Assembly (NCBI RefSeq): GCF_963678635.1
Contig: NC_087071.1
Location: forward strand, 31,114,141 to 31,178,140
Origin: Symsagittifera roscoffensis
Taxonomy: Eukaryota > Xenacoelomorpha > Acoela > Convolutidae
Direction of reading: 5' to 3'
Length of the DNA: 64,000 nucleotides
Below are positions 39,060 to 50,700 of this stretch, one piece after another (position 1 is the first letter of the stretch; each line of letters opens with the position of its first letter). The notes under the pieces are model-generated. The model was not told the DNA's origin. It made no database searches and saw only the letters and a program-made list of their open reading frames with translations. The translations under genes and the position numbers were made by a program.

Positions 39060-40673
39060 TCAAAAATACTTTTTCCAATCTGTCGTGATTGCATTTCGAT
39101 GGGTCAGCAGAGGTCTCTTGAAGGCTTCCGGTCCTATCTCTGCCAGGAATTGTCGATATTCCTTTTGATATTTCTTCATGCGATCTTTCGTCACCATGTA
39201 CAGCCAAGACGTCAACGTCGCTCGAAACCACGGAAAGAACCTTATGCAGCTCCATACGTGCCTGACTTCCATCGGTATGGCGAATACCTTGCATGCAGTC
39301 TCAAACCACTCAAATCTCCTGCTGTAATCTATAGCGTATATTGATTCTGCCGTTGGTGTCTTCGACTCCCGATATTTCTTTACATTTTCTTCGATCCATC
39401 GCAAGGCCAGCATCGTGCTTACCACCAAGAGTGTCACCTTTTGTCTGTGAGCTGGTAATCCGATCGACCGAATCTCTTCCACAAATCATATTAGGCAGAG
39501 GTTTGCGTGATCCGGGTACCACACCGTTTGTGCCAGGCAATGGCACGGGCATTCCCCATGTGTGATATCGATGCTCCGAAGGTTGCGTTCTCCCGAAGCT
39601 TCTAATAGAGGTTCCAGTTCCATCATCTTCTCATGCATCGCATCATTCTCCTCCAGGTTTGGAGCACTATTCATCGGTTTCCCGATCAATTTTTGTCGCT
39701 CGAGGTCACTCGTGTTCTCACCTTCCAAACCCAGAAGTTCCTCCACCCAGATTTCACTCAAGTCGTCTCTCTGTTCGCTCGGTACCGTTCTCCGGATCTT
39801 TCTCAATAGTCTGTGTGAGTGATGCGACATTCGAGCCAATCTTACGCACTTGGGCACCGAGAAAGCGTTGTCTATTAACACCCTCTGACTGGATACCTCC
39901 ACCATCGCCATGTGCAGTGGGTAGTGGCTACCACATCGGTTGGCCATCACTGATCCCACTAGTGACTTCGCATTTAATGGCAGACTATAGGCTTCACTTA
40001 TGGGAAACCCCATCTCCGCCTCAAGACCAACTGTCCAGCCTCTGATGTGTTTCTGGGTTACTTGCAATGCCCCAGGCCATGACGCCACGCTCATTGCAGT
40101 CACCAAATGGTGATCAGCCTCCAGCATCTCCAGTGATTGCAGACTACACATTCTTGAGAAGAATCCCAAAGCTGTTGCAATGTCCGCGGTGGTAATCGCG
40201 TAACACTCCGCCACTATCTGTACTTCACTCTTCTCCCTTTCTGTGATGTCTCCAAACCAATTGATCAGGTCTTCTTTTTGAAAGGACTGTATCCTGACGC
40301 ATGATTGTCCAACACAAGTGGGTTCTCCGCTTCCACACGTCAGGTCAAGACAGCTACCCGGTTCCATCTTTTTCACCGATCCTAGCTTGCTCGTTGCTTT
40401 GCCTGGCTCCTTCATCTGAGGCAAGATCAGCTTGTGCACTATACTCAGTGTTGCTAGGTCCTCGACTTTTGTCGGTGCAAGCCTCACTCGGTCCCTGACC
40501 TCCTCGATCAGGCTTGCGTGGGGATGTGGGCACCAGGAGGGTCTCAGCAACTTCCAAACCACTCCTAAGTTCGTTTCCAATATGCCGTTTCCATTACCCA
40601 TTTTCAATTCGACTCTTTTGTTTGAGCGCGGCACACTCCTCACTTCTGGCATCTTCTCGAGAATCAAGCCCAA
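39060..40673 (-). pseudogene. Copy B2: C-terminal module of the second block
   Basis: Two overlapping frames (40673-39486 and 39482-39060) give the homologue of copy A 28400-29960: 'LRPSWCPHPHASLIEEVRD', the four-Cys cluster (40352-40299), 'VTAMSVASWPGALQVTQKHI', 'AFSVPKCVRLARMSHHSHRL', 'EPLLEASGERNLRSIDITHG' and 'PWFRATLTSWLYMVTKDRMK'. It ends at 'LLTHRNAITTDWK' and is truncated there. It is the most complete family-B version of this module and the best guide to what is conserved. About 45% identity to copy A. Confidence 0.65.
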
Positions 40674-40703
40674 GCTCGGTTTCTCTCTTTCTTCTGGGTC
40701 TAT

Positions 40704-41461
40704 CTAGATTATCTTTTTCGTCCAAAACTTTAATAGCTCTGTCACTTCGTGATTCCTGTGAGCGCTCCCGGCCTCTGAATCCAAGAAGGGGTTGTAAGCT
40801 ATTCCCATCACTCTAGACACGTATTGATATTCTCCCTTTTTATTGGGTCTCGAGTACTCTCCAGCCGAGGCTAAGTTATGGTGCACATCATGTCCTTCTT
40901 CAAATTTCTTGTTATTGGACCTCCGTATTTCATCTAGCTTTCTATGATTCTCTAGAAACTGCCTGAAGCCATCCTCCTTCTCTATTCCAGTACTCTGGTA
41001 TACGTTCAGAATGACCGCTGAGATTCTCCTTTCCATTGTCTTGCTTCCGATTGCTCTCTGCTGACACACTTGGATGGTACTGTCGGTCATCACGGACATT
41101 ATCCACCTCAAGAAACAAGTAGCATCTTTTCTCCTTGCCAGACTCAAGCCTGAATTATCCCTGGCGAAGTGTTGCGTCAGCACTGATAAATCTCCAGGTT
41201 CTTGCCGCCCAGCCTCAACTTGTCATGTGAGGTCAACGCCTCTAGCTCTATTCCCACCAGGCTCCAAGCAAACATCAGCTGTCCCGCTGTCCTAACGAAG
41301 GGATTTGCCATCAACGGCAACGCAGATGAGGGTGTCCTCATCGCTTCTTCAAAATAATCCTGTAGTAAGTTCTGCCAACTTCGTTTCAGTTGGCTGCCCA
41401 GTTCTAACTTGTTGATCTCGGTCTTTTGCTGGGTAGCCCAATTGCGTCGCTTGCGAGACAC
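40704..41461 (-). pseudogene. Copy B2: helical domain (homologue of A part 6)
   Basis: Frames 41461-41177 and 41183-40704 carry 'LLQDYFEEAMRTPSSALPLM', 'RTAGQLMFAWSLVGIELEAL', 'RKDATCFLRWIMSVMTDST', 'KTMERRISAVILNVYQS' and 'VSRVMGIAYNPFLDSEAG'. The order equals copy A 27680-28290. One frameshift at about 41180 separates the parts. Confidence 0.6.
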
Positions 41462-41486
41462 ACTATGATTGAGTTTCTTTAGGCAT

Positions 41487-42428
41487 TCAGTCTTCCAGTT
41501 CCTTCATTGTCTGTAGAGCCACCCACGACGGTAGAGTGTTCCTCGTCTTACTCTTCTCAAGAGGGTCACTGGTCACCTGTTTCCCGGTAGCCTGATTCTC
41601 GCTTGATATCCATTCCTTGCCGACGTCCACCTCCCACATCTGTCCACTTGTCGAACCCCTCTTCGTGTTCGTCTTCTGGGGTTTGAAGTCTTCTTCCGTT
41701 GCCAAACTTGTGGAAACCTCCATCTCTTTTTCTACCTCGGCCAACTTCCTTGGTTCGGAGCTACCCTTGTAGGCTGCTGTCTTCCACCTCGCTAGGACCA
41801 TGGGAGCAGTCTCCCTCAGATTTTTCCTAGAGATTGCTTCCGTCGAAGGACTACTCAACCCCTCTATCTCTCTCTTCCTCTTCCTAGACTTCACATCTGT
41901 ACTTGGGGGCGTCGCCGCTATCATCACTGATTCGACCTCTTTATCCCGGTCCGACCCTTCCAACTCTTGCCTCCCCCCTGCTCGAGCTTTAAGGATATTA
42001 GTACTTTTAATCGTATTACTAGTCTTAATCTTATCCTCCCCTTTAATTTTTATCATTTTATCATCAGTTTTTTGTTTCAGAGTAGAACTGTCTTTACATT
42101 CATCATCGCTGGTCTTCTGTCGCGTCTCCCTCGACTTGAACATCTTGCTCAGTAACTCTTTTCTTGCTTTTTCATCCAGCCCGGTGCCCATCAACACCGG
42201 TTCCCCTAACTTGACCACCGTGTTCCACAGTTCTTCCTTGAACTTATCTAGTGTGGTCTCACTCTTCGTCTCTTGATTAAATTCACTAAAGAATTCCCGC
42301 CAAGCTTTCGCATCCAGCGTCCCCAGTAACATGCTCTTGTCCCCTTCGAAAGTGATCTTCTTACGCTCTTCTGTACTCAAGATTATCATTCCCATGTTGG
42401 AAGTTTCTTCCATGAGAGTTTCATCCAT
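41487..42428 (-). pseudogene. Copy B2: linker and helical domain (homologue of A part 5)
   Basis: A 313-codon frame with 'MLLGTLDAKAWREFFSEFNQ' and 'KFKEELWNTVVKLGEPVLM', alignable to 'FLGTLPEEEWEVHHRDHES' and following residues of copy A. It then has a Lys/Ser/Thr/Glu-rich, low-complexity tail with 'KSRKRKREIEG', a basic cluster in the place where A has 'AKRKRVEEV'. No stop interrupts it. Confidence 0.55.
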
Positions 42429-42719
42429 GCTTTCCGCTTCTGACTCAGCTCACCTTCTCTCAAGTATCTCTCTAAATCGGTCTTCCACGGGACCGCTTCT
42501 CTTGTCCCCAGGTGTGCCTACTGATAGGGGTGAGGGTGTCGCTGGGTCTTGCTTCTTGTATTCTGTCATGCCACAAATAACAAGCCTGCCGCATCCATTT
42601 CTTTCTCTTCTTGTTTCAATTACGCTTGCTCTAATCCGCAAGGCGCCCGGTACTTTCTTGTGGCAAACTTCATCTCGTCTTTCAGTTCGATGTGCCCTTC
42701 TTCTACGATCATCCTACCA
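42429..42719 (-). other. Copy B2: decayed linker
   Basis: Stops in all frames. Positionally it corresponds to the disordered linker of copy A around 26300-26550; no motif is alignable. Confidence 0.4.
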
Positions 42720-43553
42720 TCATGCCATACCGGTAACATGTTGTCCAAATTTGCTTGATCGAGCGTTCTCAAGATGTCCCGAACCTCGAATTTTGGAGGC
42801 ATTGAGCCTCTCATTTTTTTTCGCTTGAGTCGTCCACGAGTTTATCTTGATATCACAAGTATGGAAGTAGACCGCTGCTGTATATCCAATGAACAAGGGG
42901 TCCCAGCCATCGGTGAACTCCCTTTGCTGCTTTTCTACCGTAGCTCTTGCGAACAGGAATCGGACCACCAGGGGGCTATTCATCCCCAGGGTCATTCCTC
43001 TGACCGTTGGGAACTCAGGAACGGTGGCGGGCAGGGTTTCCTTCTCTAGTGTCGCTTCTAGCTCCCTCTTCACCAACTCGAAGCTCTTTTTCCACGTGGG
43101 GATCCTCAGGATTTCTTGTCCGTCCGCCGTTAGGGGATTCAGATTCCAGAACTTGGGATAAGTCTCAGTGGGGCCTTCACGCTTTCCCCCCATCCTACAT
43201 TGCAGTTGCCCCCGGAAGTTGAACAGTTCCAACTCGGGATCTTTCACCTTCCCAAAGAGCACTGTATTACTCATTCGTGCCCTCAGCACCACTTGTCGAC
43301 ACCAGTTCAATGCCGTCCCATCCAACACGCTTATTAGGCTCATGTGTACCACTGAATTGCGGTATGCCGCCACTAGAGGATCCGGAAACGCGTACGTAAC
43401 CGCTGGTCCGTAAATACAAGTCACGACCTCCTCTAGTCCTCTGATCATTCCCACTGGGCCAGATCTCCTTGCCAGACATAGATCGGTCAGCAGAGGAATA
43501 CCACCATTCGCCTCCCTCCATTCATCTCTCGTCTTTGGATTCTTCTCCTCGCC
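42720..43553 (-). pseudogene. Copy B2: homologue of A parts 3 and 4
   Basis: The frame 43454-42720 reads 'MIRGLEEVVTCIYGPAVTYA', 'LISVLDGTALNWCRQVVLRA', 'NFRGQLQCRMGGKREGPTET', 'ATVPEFPTVRGMTLGMNS' and 'GWDPLFIGYTAAVYFHTCD', colinear with copy A 25430-26000. Upstream (43553-43455) a shifted frame gives 'EEKNPKTRDEWREANGG'. The copy stops abruptly at about 43553, where the inverted copy B3 begins. Confidence 0.6.
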
Positions 43554-45660
43554 TCGGACAGTTGGTGTTCACATGGAGTTTTGCGGGAGTGGCGTTAGAG
43601 GCGTTGACCTCGCACGACAAACTTAAGCTGGGCGACAAATGTCTGAGGTTGTACCAAATAATGGTGCAGCATATTACTCGAGACAACTCCTGATTGAGCC
43701 TAGCGAGGAGAAAAGATGTCACGTGTTTCTTGAGGTGGATCATGTCTGTGATAACCGACACTACTGTTCAAGTATGCCATCAAAAATCGATGGGAAGTAA
43801 AACTATGGAAAGGAGAGTCTCCACTGTCATCCTGAACGTGTACCAGAGTACTGGAATCGGAAAAGAAGAGAACTCAAGGCAGTCTCTACAGAGTCATGAG
43901 AAGCTTGATGAAATACGAAGGTTCTACAACAAGAAAATCGAGGAGGGGCATGACGTGCATCGTAAATTTAGCCCGAACAGTAGACTATCCGAAGCCCACA
44001 AAACGGGAAGAGTATCAATATGTGTCTGGAGTGATGGTAATAGCTTATAACCCTTTCTTGGATTCGGAGGCCGGAAACTCCTACATGAAGTTTGAGGTGG
44101 CGGAATTGTTAAAGTTCTGGACGGATATTATAATTGAGATTGACCCGACGGAAAGGGAAAGACCAAGCCTAGATCTGTTACTTGAAAAGATGCCAGAGGT
44201 GATCAGAGTGCCGTGCTCGAAAAATAGGGTGGAACTAAAAATGGGAAATGGAAACGACATATTGATTACGAATTTGGGGACATTACGTGCAGATAGTGGC
44301 CGAATGCTATGCGAGCACCACGTGAACATAGCGACGGCCTTGGGATTCTTCTCGAGGATGTGCAGCTTCCAATCACCACTGGAGATGCTAGAGTCCGAGC
44401 ACCATTTGGTGACGGCGTTAAGCGTGGAGTCATGGCCTGGAGTGTTACAAATGGTCCAGAAACACATCAGAGGTTGGAAGATTGGTCTTGAGCCGGAGAT
44501 AGGATTTCCCGTGAGTGAAGCCTACAGCTTGCCAATGGGTGCGAAGTTTCTGGTGAGATTGGTAATGGCCAAACTGTATGGAACCCACTACCCGTTACAC
44601 ATGGCGATGCTGGAGGCATCCAGCCAGAGGGTATTAATTAATAAAGCCTTCTCGATACCCAAGTGTGTACGCCTGCCTCAAATGTCGCATCACTCACATA
44701 GACTGTTAAAGAAGATCCTGGGAGCTGTGCCGGGGAATCAAGGAGAAAATTTGGGTGAGATCTGGGGGGAGGAACTCCTGAGATTAGAAAGCGAAAACAC
44801 AAGTGATTTCGAGAGACAGAACACGATCGGGAAAGCGATGAATAGTGCCCCAGCCATGGAAGAAAATGACGTGACACATGAGAAATGATGGAGTTTGAAC
44901 CTCTGTTGAAAGCATCGGCAGAACGCAATCTCCGGAATATAAACCTGACACACGGGGAATGCCCATGCCACTGTCTGGCGCAGTCAGTGTGGTATCTGGA
45001 GCATTCAAAGCTCTGCTTGATATGGGACGTGGAAGAAATTCGGTCAATCGGGTTACCCGACCATCAGCAGAAGATCACCATTTTCGTGATGAGCTCGGTG
45101 CTGGCTTTGTAATGGATCGAGGAAAACGTGACGAAATATCGAGAGTCGAGGGCACCAACAGTGGAATCAATACATGCCATTGATTACAGCCGGATGCTTG
45201 AGTTGTTTGAGATGCGTGCAAAGTACTCTCTATACCCATGGGGGCGAGGCACGTGTGGAGTTGCATAAGACTTATCCCATGGTTTCGAGCGACGTTGACG
45301 TCTTGGTTGTACACGGTGACGAAAGATCACATGAAGAAGCATCAGAAAGAGTATCGACAGTTCCTGGCCAAGATAGAGCGGAAGCTTCAAGAGACCCTTG
45401 CTAACCCATCGCAATGCGATAACCACGGGTTGGAAAAGAGTTGGTGGAGTGTTTCGAGGTAACACCAAAGCGAGGTAATCGATTCTGGAGGAGGACTTTG
45501 CGAAGAACGTGAGCCTGAGTTTGCACAATTCCTTTTGCTTCAATAGGGAAGCTAAAGTGAAGGGTCTGCCGCATCAGGCGAACGAGCTACAAGAGCAATG
45601 GGAGTGGATGCGGTCTTACGAACAGCTGAAGGCGTGGGAAGAGAACTGACAAGGCAGGTT
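43554..45660 (+). pseudogene. Copy B3: second-block C-terminal modules, plus strand
   Basis: It begins in mid-protein with 'GQLVFTWSFAGVALEALTSH', the same point as B2 41310. It goes on with 'RRKDVTCFLRWIMSVITDTT' (43694-44050) and 'VSGVMVIAYNPFLDSEAGNS' to 'VTALSVESWPGVLQMVQKHI' (43896-44888). A deletion after 'NDILITNLGTL' removes the Cys-cluster region. The end is spread over several frames: 'EPLLKASAERNLRNINLTHG' (44885-45112), 'GARHVWSCIRLIPWFRATLT' (45238-45462) and the 'NREAKVKGL' region near 45545-45570. It is about 85-90% identical to B1 by eye. Confidence 0.6.
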
Positions 45661-45970
45661 ACGATGTCGAGTGTGTCGGGACCCAGTACCTCGAGGACAA
45701 TTTTCTGAATCAACAAAACAAAAGAAATTTTAATGATAGCTTCCAAAGCGGAAATTCAGGTTTCAAGTGCATGCAGATTTTGATTGCTGTTTAGCGATAA
45801 TGTGACAGTTTTGCATGGTTGGGAATTTTGGGGTGTTGATAGAGTTAAATCTGCTGCAAACTTCTGTAAATGACCACTGGCACTGCATCTTGAGACGCAC
45901 TCAACTTTCTGGGGGCTCACTGGCAGACGGCGACACGCAATGAAGACATCGATCTTGAGACCGGGGAGTA
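45661..45970 (+). other. Copy B3: 3' non-coding region and polypurine tract
   Basis: Colinear with the reverse complement of 47220-47690, except that B3 lacks about 170 bp present in B1 after GTACCTCGAGGA. It ends in CCGGGGAGTA (45961-45970), the polypurine tract shared with copy A. Confidence 0.6.
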
Positions 45971-46855
45971 TGTGCCAGTCAGTCATATTTGGAACTTTAA
46001 GCCTTGAGAAAATGTTTAGTCTTGATTTCGGGGTGAAATGCTATTTTTCAAAAACTCGAATTGAGCATCTCGTGCTCAATTTTCTCGCGACAACTGAAAA
46101 TACAAGAAAAATAAGATGAGAAGATTCGAACTACAATCGCGGGAAAGTAGTCAAAAATAGCAGCGGGAATTTGCTATTCGCAATTTGGGATACATAACTC
46201 GAACAAGTGTAAAACTGTATTATTCCTTGCAGAAGACGGAAAAAGATTGCGAGTGGAGAAGAAATAAATTAGATTGGAACAGAGTGAACCTTCGGTGGAA
46301 AGCTGGACAGCTGAAGCTGCCCAATGGTCGAGATCAAAAACATGTTTCTTGAGCTAAGACTTGTTTATTTCAAACTTCTTGAGTTAAACATAATTACTGG
46401 ATTAATTCTAGAGCTGCTTATTAATTTAGTTACTCGATTATAGAAATCGTGTCGGTATGTAAGTACCCATTTAAAGTTTCTTGAATGTGTTTTACTTTGT
46501 TATATTGAGCTAGGGAGAGTTTTAGGTTGATCCAACTGAAACGAACCAAAGGTGCACTGTCTAATAAAAAGTATCTATACACTAGGTTCCGACCCTGTTT
46601 ATAACGGCGTTCGCGTAATTTAGGTATTTTGAGACCTGAGTATGGGGGCGTTCTTATATTCTAGAGTGGGGGTGTTTTGGTAGTGGCCTTTAAGCTGTAA
46701 CGCGGGTTTTAGTCTCATGTCGCAAGTGAACCGAAATGGCTCCGACCGCTTGAGGTAGAAAAACAGAAGAGTTAGTGTCCCGAACTCTTGAGCCAATGGT
46801 TATAGGACCTATTTTTCTTTAACCTCATATGTGACTTAAGTAGGCGACTGTTACA
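45971..46855 (+). mobile_element. Family-B LTR of copy B3 (885 bp, apparently full length)
   Basis: It starts TGTGCCAGTCAGTCATATTT after the polypurine tract and ends CGACTGTTACA. Its first 385 bp match the B1 LTR in inverted orientation (46856-47219) and its last 235 bp match the B2 fragment (38754-38996). A hairpin TTGAGCA/TGCTCAA sits at 46061-46079. No 5' LTR partner exists for B3, whose left end is truncated. Confidence 0.7.
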
Positions 46856-47219
46856 ATGATCTTGACCATTGGGCAGCTTCAGCCGTCCACCTTTCCACCG
46901 AGATTCACTCTGGTCCACTCTAATTTTTTTCTTCTCCACTCGCGATCACTTTCCGTCTTCTGCCAAGAATAAGACAGCTCTACTCTCGTTCGAGTGATAT
47001 ATTAGAAATTGCGAATAGCAATTTCCCGCGGCTATTTTTTGACTACTTTCCCGCGATTGTAGTCGGGTTCTTTTGATCTTATTTTTTTGTTTTTCAGTTG
47101 TCGCGAGAATCTTGAGCATGACAAGCTCAATTCGAGTTTTTGAAAAATTGCATTTCACCCCAAAATCAAGACTAAACGTTTTCTCAAGGTCAAACTTGCA
47201 AATATGACCGACTGGCACA
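46856..47219 (-). mobile_element. 5' part of the family-B LTR of copy B1, truncated by the tail-to-tail junction
   Basis: On the minus strand TGTGCCAGTCGGTCATATTT starts at 47219 next to CCGGAGAGTA (a changed polypurine tract, 47229-47220). It continues to CAATGGTCAAGATCAT, where it meets the end of the B3 LTR. The remaining ~520 bp of LTR are missing. Confidence 0.7.
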
Positions 47220-47736
47220 TACTCTCCGGACTCAAGATCGATGTCCTCATCGCGTGTCCCCTTCTGTCAGTGAGCCCCCAGAATGTTGAGTGCGTCTCAA
47301 GATACAGTACCATGGGTCATCTAAAGAAATTGGAGCAGATTTAAATTTATCAACACCCCAAAATTCACAGCAGCCATACAAAGTTGTCACATTATCGCTA
47401 ACCAACAACCAAATTCTGCATATACCTGCACCCTGAATTTCCGCTTTGTAAGCTATCATTAAAAAAAATTTTGTTTTGCCCATTCAGAAAAATTTCATGC
47501 AGCATTTTGATTTATATAGTAGATATAGTAAACTAGTAACAATAATTTTTTTATTAACATTTCTTTTCCGTGCCCTCAGATTTCATCTGAGTTCACACTC
47601 AAGCCTCTTTTTCTTTCCCCCGTTCATGAATCAAGAACCAATTCATGAACACCCTCTTCAGATTGTGCCCCTTTTCCTCGAGGTACTGGGTCCTGACACA
47701 CTCGACATCGTAATCTGCCTTGCCAGTGCTTCTTCG
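47220..47736 (-). other. Copy B1: 3' non-coding region
   Basis: Matches B3 45661-45970 in inverse orientation, with extra AT-rich sequence of about 170 bp (47500-47670). It includes GTACCTCGAGGA and the GATAGCTTACAAAGC block shared with B3. Confidence 0.55.
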
Positions 47737-49369
47737 TCATCGCAACTGATTACGATCTCTTCCCATGCCTTCAGCTGTTCGTAGGCCCGCATCCAAATCC
47801 TTCTGCTCTTGTAGCCTTTTCGCTTGATTCGACAGACCCTTCACTTCAGATTCCCTATTCACGCAAAAGGCATTGAGCAAGCTTAGGCTCACGTTCTTCG
47901 CCAAGTCCTCCTCCAATATCGATTCCCTCGTTTTGGTGTTATCTCGAGGCACACTACCAACTCTTTTCCAACCCGTGGTTATCGCATTGCGATGGGTTAG
48001 CAAGGGTCTCTTGAAAGCTTCCGGCCCCATCTCGGTCAGGAACTATCGATACTCTTTCTGATGCTTCTTCATGCGATCCTTCGTCACCGTGTACAACCAA
48101 GATGTCAACGTCGCTCGAAACCATGGGAAGATTCTTATGCGACTCCACACGTGCCTCACCTCAATGAGTATAGAGAATACTCTGCACGCATTCTGAAACA
48201 ATTCAAGCCTCCAGCTGTAATCAACGGCATGTATTGATTCCGCTGTTGATGCCGTCGACTCTCGATATTTCGTCACGTTTTCCTCGATCCAACGCAACGC
48301 CAGCATCGTGCTCCCCACGAAAAGGGTGACCTTCTGCTGATGATCGGGTAACCCGATTGACCGAATTTTTTCCACGTCCAATATCAAGCAGATGTTCGAA
48401 CGCTCCGGATACCACACTGTCTGTGCCAGACAGTGGCCTGGGCATTCCCCGTGTGTCGGGTTGACACTCCGGAGGTTGCGTTCTCCCGAAGTTTCCAGCA
48501 CAGGTTCAAACTACATCATTTTCTCATGCGTCACGTCATTTTCTTCCATGGCTGGGGCACTATTCATCGCTTTCCCGATCATGTTCTGTCTCTCGAAATC
48601 ACTCGTGTTTTCGCTTTGTAGTATCAAGAGTTCCTCCCCCCAAATCTCACTCAAGTTCTCTCTTTGGTCCCCCGGCACAGCTCCCAGGATCTTCTTTAAC
48701 AGTCTATGTGAGTCATGCGACATTCGAGCCAGGCGTACACACTTGGGTATCGAGAAGGCTTTATCAATTAAAACCTTCTGCCTGGATGCCTCCACCATCG
48801 CAATGTGTAACGGGTAGTGGCTTCCACAGAGGTTGGCCATTATCGCTCCCACCAGAGACTTCGCATCCATTGGCAAGCTGTAGGCTTCACTCACGGGTAA
48901 TCCCATCTCCGCCTCAAGACCAATCTTCCATCCTCTGATGTGTTTCTGGACCATTTGTAACACTCCAGGCCATGACTCCACGCTCAACGCCGTCACCAAA
49001 TGGTGCTCGGACTCTAGCATCTCCAGTGATTGCAAGCTGCACATCCTCGAGAAGAATGCCAAAGCCATCGCTATGTTCACAGTAGTGCTCGCATAGCATT
49101 CGGCCGCTATGCACCTCACTTTTTCCTTTCTCCGTGATGTCACCTAACCATGTGGCCAACTCCTCCTTCTGAAAAGATTGTGTTCTGACGCAGGATCGTC
49201 CGTCACAAGAATCCTCTCCACTTCCCCACACTAGGTCCAGACAACTATCCGGTTCCGTCTTCTTCACTAACTTATCCAGCTTGCTCGATGTTTCCTCCGA
49301 TTCCTTCCGATGAGGTAGGATCAGTTCGTTTCCAATTCCTTTTTTGTGAATTCGAAACTCCTCGTCCAC
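47737..49369 (-). pseudogene. Copy B1: C-terminal module of the second block
   Basis: Frames 49369-48914, 49143-48511, 48501-48043 and 48030-47737 read in order: 'PDSCLDLVWGSGEDSCDGRS' (Cys cluster with one Cys replaced), 'VTALSVESWPGVLQMVQKHI', 'AFSIPKCVRLARMSHDSHRL', 'GERNLRSVNPTHGECPGHCL', 'PWFRATLTSWLYTVTKDRMK', 'LLTHRNAITTGWKRV' and 'EEDLAKNVSLSLLNAFCVNR'. This is the full C-terminus, ending near 47737. Three frameshifts and one stop interrupt it. Confidence 0.65.
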
Positions 49370-49404
49370 GCCGGGATCCTCAAGAGTTCCCTCCTGTCCC
49401 TTGC
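49370..49404 (-). other. Copy B1: internal deletion junction
   Basis: Around 49321-49370 sequence homologous to A ~25840 ('FEFTKKELET') passes straight into sequence homologous to A ~28620 ('ELILPHRKESEETSS'). About 2.8 kb of the second block (A parts 4 to 6) is therefore missing from B1. Confidence 0.55.
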
Positions 49405-49856
49405 CATCAGATTCAGGTGCCAGAACCTTCGATAGGCCTCGATGAGACCTTCACGTTTTCCTCCCATTCTGCCCTGCATCTGTCCCCTGAAGTTCCACAC
49501 CACTAGCTCGGGATCCTTCACTTTTCCAAAAAGCACTGTCTCACTCATCCGCGCTCTCAAGTCTTCTTGTCTGCACCAGTTGAGTGCCGTCCCATCTAGA
49601 ATGCTGATCAGGCTCACGTGCACCACCGAGTTTCGGGTTCAGGTTCCAGAATTTTGGATAGGCCTCGATGTGACCTTCAAGTTTTCCTCCCATTCTGCAT
49701 TGCAGTTTTCCCCTGAAGTTCCACACCATTAACTCGGGATCCTTCATTTTTCCAAAAAGCCTTGTCTTTATCATCCGCGCTCTTGTCTGCACCAGTTGAG
49801 TGCCGTCCCATCTAGAATGCTGATCAGGTTAACGTGCACCACCGAGTGCCGATACG
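49405..49856 (-). repeat. Copy B1: 226-bp tandem duplication
   Basis: GATAGGCCTCGATG occurs at 49431 and 49657, and sequence around both is alignable for about 225 bp at nearly 90% identity. Both units encode 'GTALNWC'-type and 'NFRGKLQCRMGGKLEGHIEA' / 'NFRGQMQGRMGGKREGLIEA' segments (A part 3). The frame is not preserved between them. Confidence 0.75.
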
Positions 49857-50700
49857 CCACCACGAGTGGATCGGGAAGGAATACGTCACTGCTGGCCCAT
49901 AGACGCAGCTCACCACTTCTCCCAAGCCTCTGGAACACATCTCATGGCCAAAAACAGGTCAATCAGATGAGGTTTGCCCCCATTTGCCTCTCTCATTTCT
50001 TCTCTCGTCTTGGGATTTCTTTCTTCGCCCGTCAAGTATCGATTCTGCATCAGCAGATACTCCACAAGCAATGTCTTCAATCCGGCAGCACAATTGTACG
50101 AATAGGTCTCGGGTGAGCCTTCCTTACCGACAGGGGTTCCCCATAATTCATCAACCGATGAAACGCCGTTAGTTATCCGTGCGTCAAGATTACCACTGTC
50201 AAAAACCCGTCAATCCGGAGCGTTCCCACGCCTCTAATGAACATGTACGCCGGACCCATATTGAAAAGGTACCTGGGGTATACAAGATACAAGGCTAGCA
50301 GGAGGTTGATGGACATATTCAAGAGCTCCTGCACAAATGCTTCAAAGATGGTGTCTCCCGCGCAAAACAACCTGCTCAGATACTTCTTTTCCCAGCACGG
50401 GCTCAAAAATCTCAAGATCTCGTGGTTCTTCCTGGTCTTCAGCTCGCCCTTCGCATGCTCCATCCAGAACCCAACGATGGTGACTTCATAAGCTGCTGTG
50501 ACAAATCTTCCCACCGTCATTTCCCTACATCTGCCACCTCTAGATGCTCCTCAAGGAACCCCAAATTTGTTTGATGAGGGGTGGAGCACTCTCCCTCGTC
50601 TTGTTCGTCGCATTCTCAAGTCTCGGGGACAGAAACGGCCATCTCCCTCTCTCTTGTGTCAAGCGATATCCTATCGACTCTAATTGTTTCTCGGCCGCAG
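49857..50700 (-). pseudogene. Copy B1: homologue of A part 3 with strong hydrophobic segment
   Basis: The frame 50520-50173 has 'GDTIFEAFVQELLNMSINLL' continuing into 'LALYLVYPRYLFNMGPAYMF' and 'GVGTLRIDGFLTVVILTHG', colinear with A 24990-25160. Downstream pieces 'LLVEYLLMQNRYLTGEERNP' (about 50060) and 'REANGGKPHLIDLFLAMR' (about 49990) match 'LIQYLLQQNRFGTGEDETI' and 'VGGMPLLTDLSLAMR'. The hydrophobic run of some 25 residues is longer than in A. Confidence 0.5.

Noticed and set aside
42331-42828. Plus-strand frame of 165 codons in B2
   Set aside because: It overlaps the minus-strand modules that match copy A and has Ser/Leu-rich composition typical of an antisense frame.
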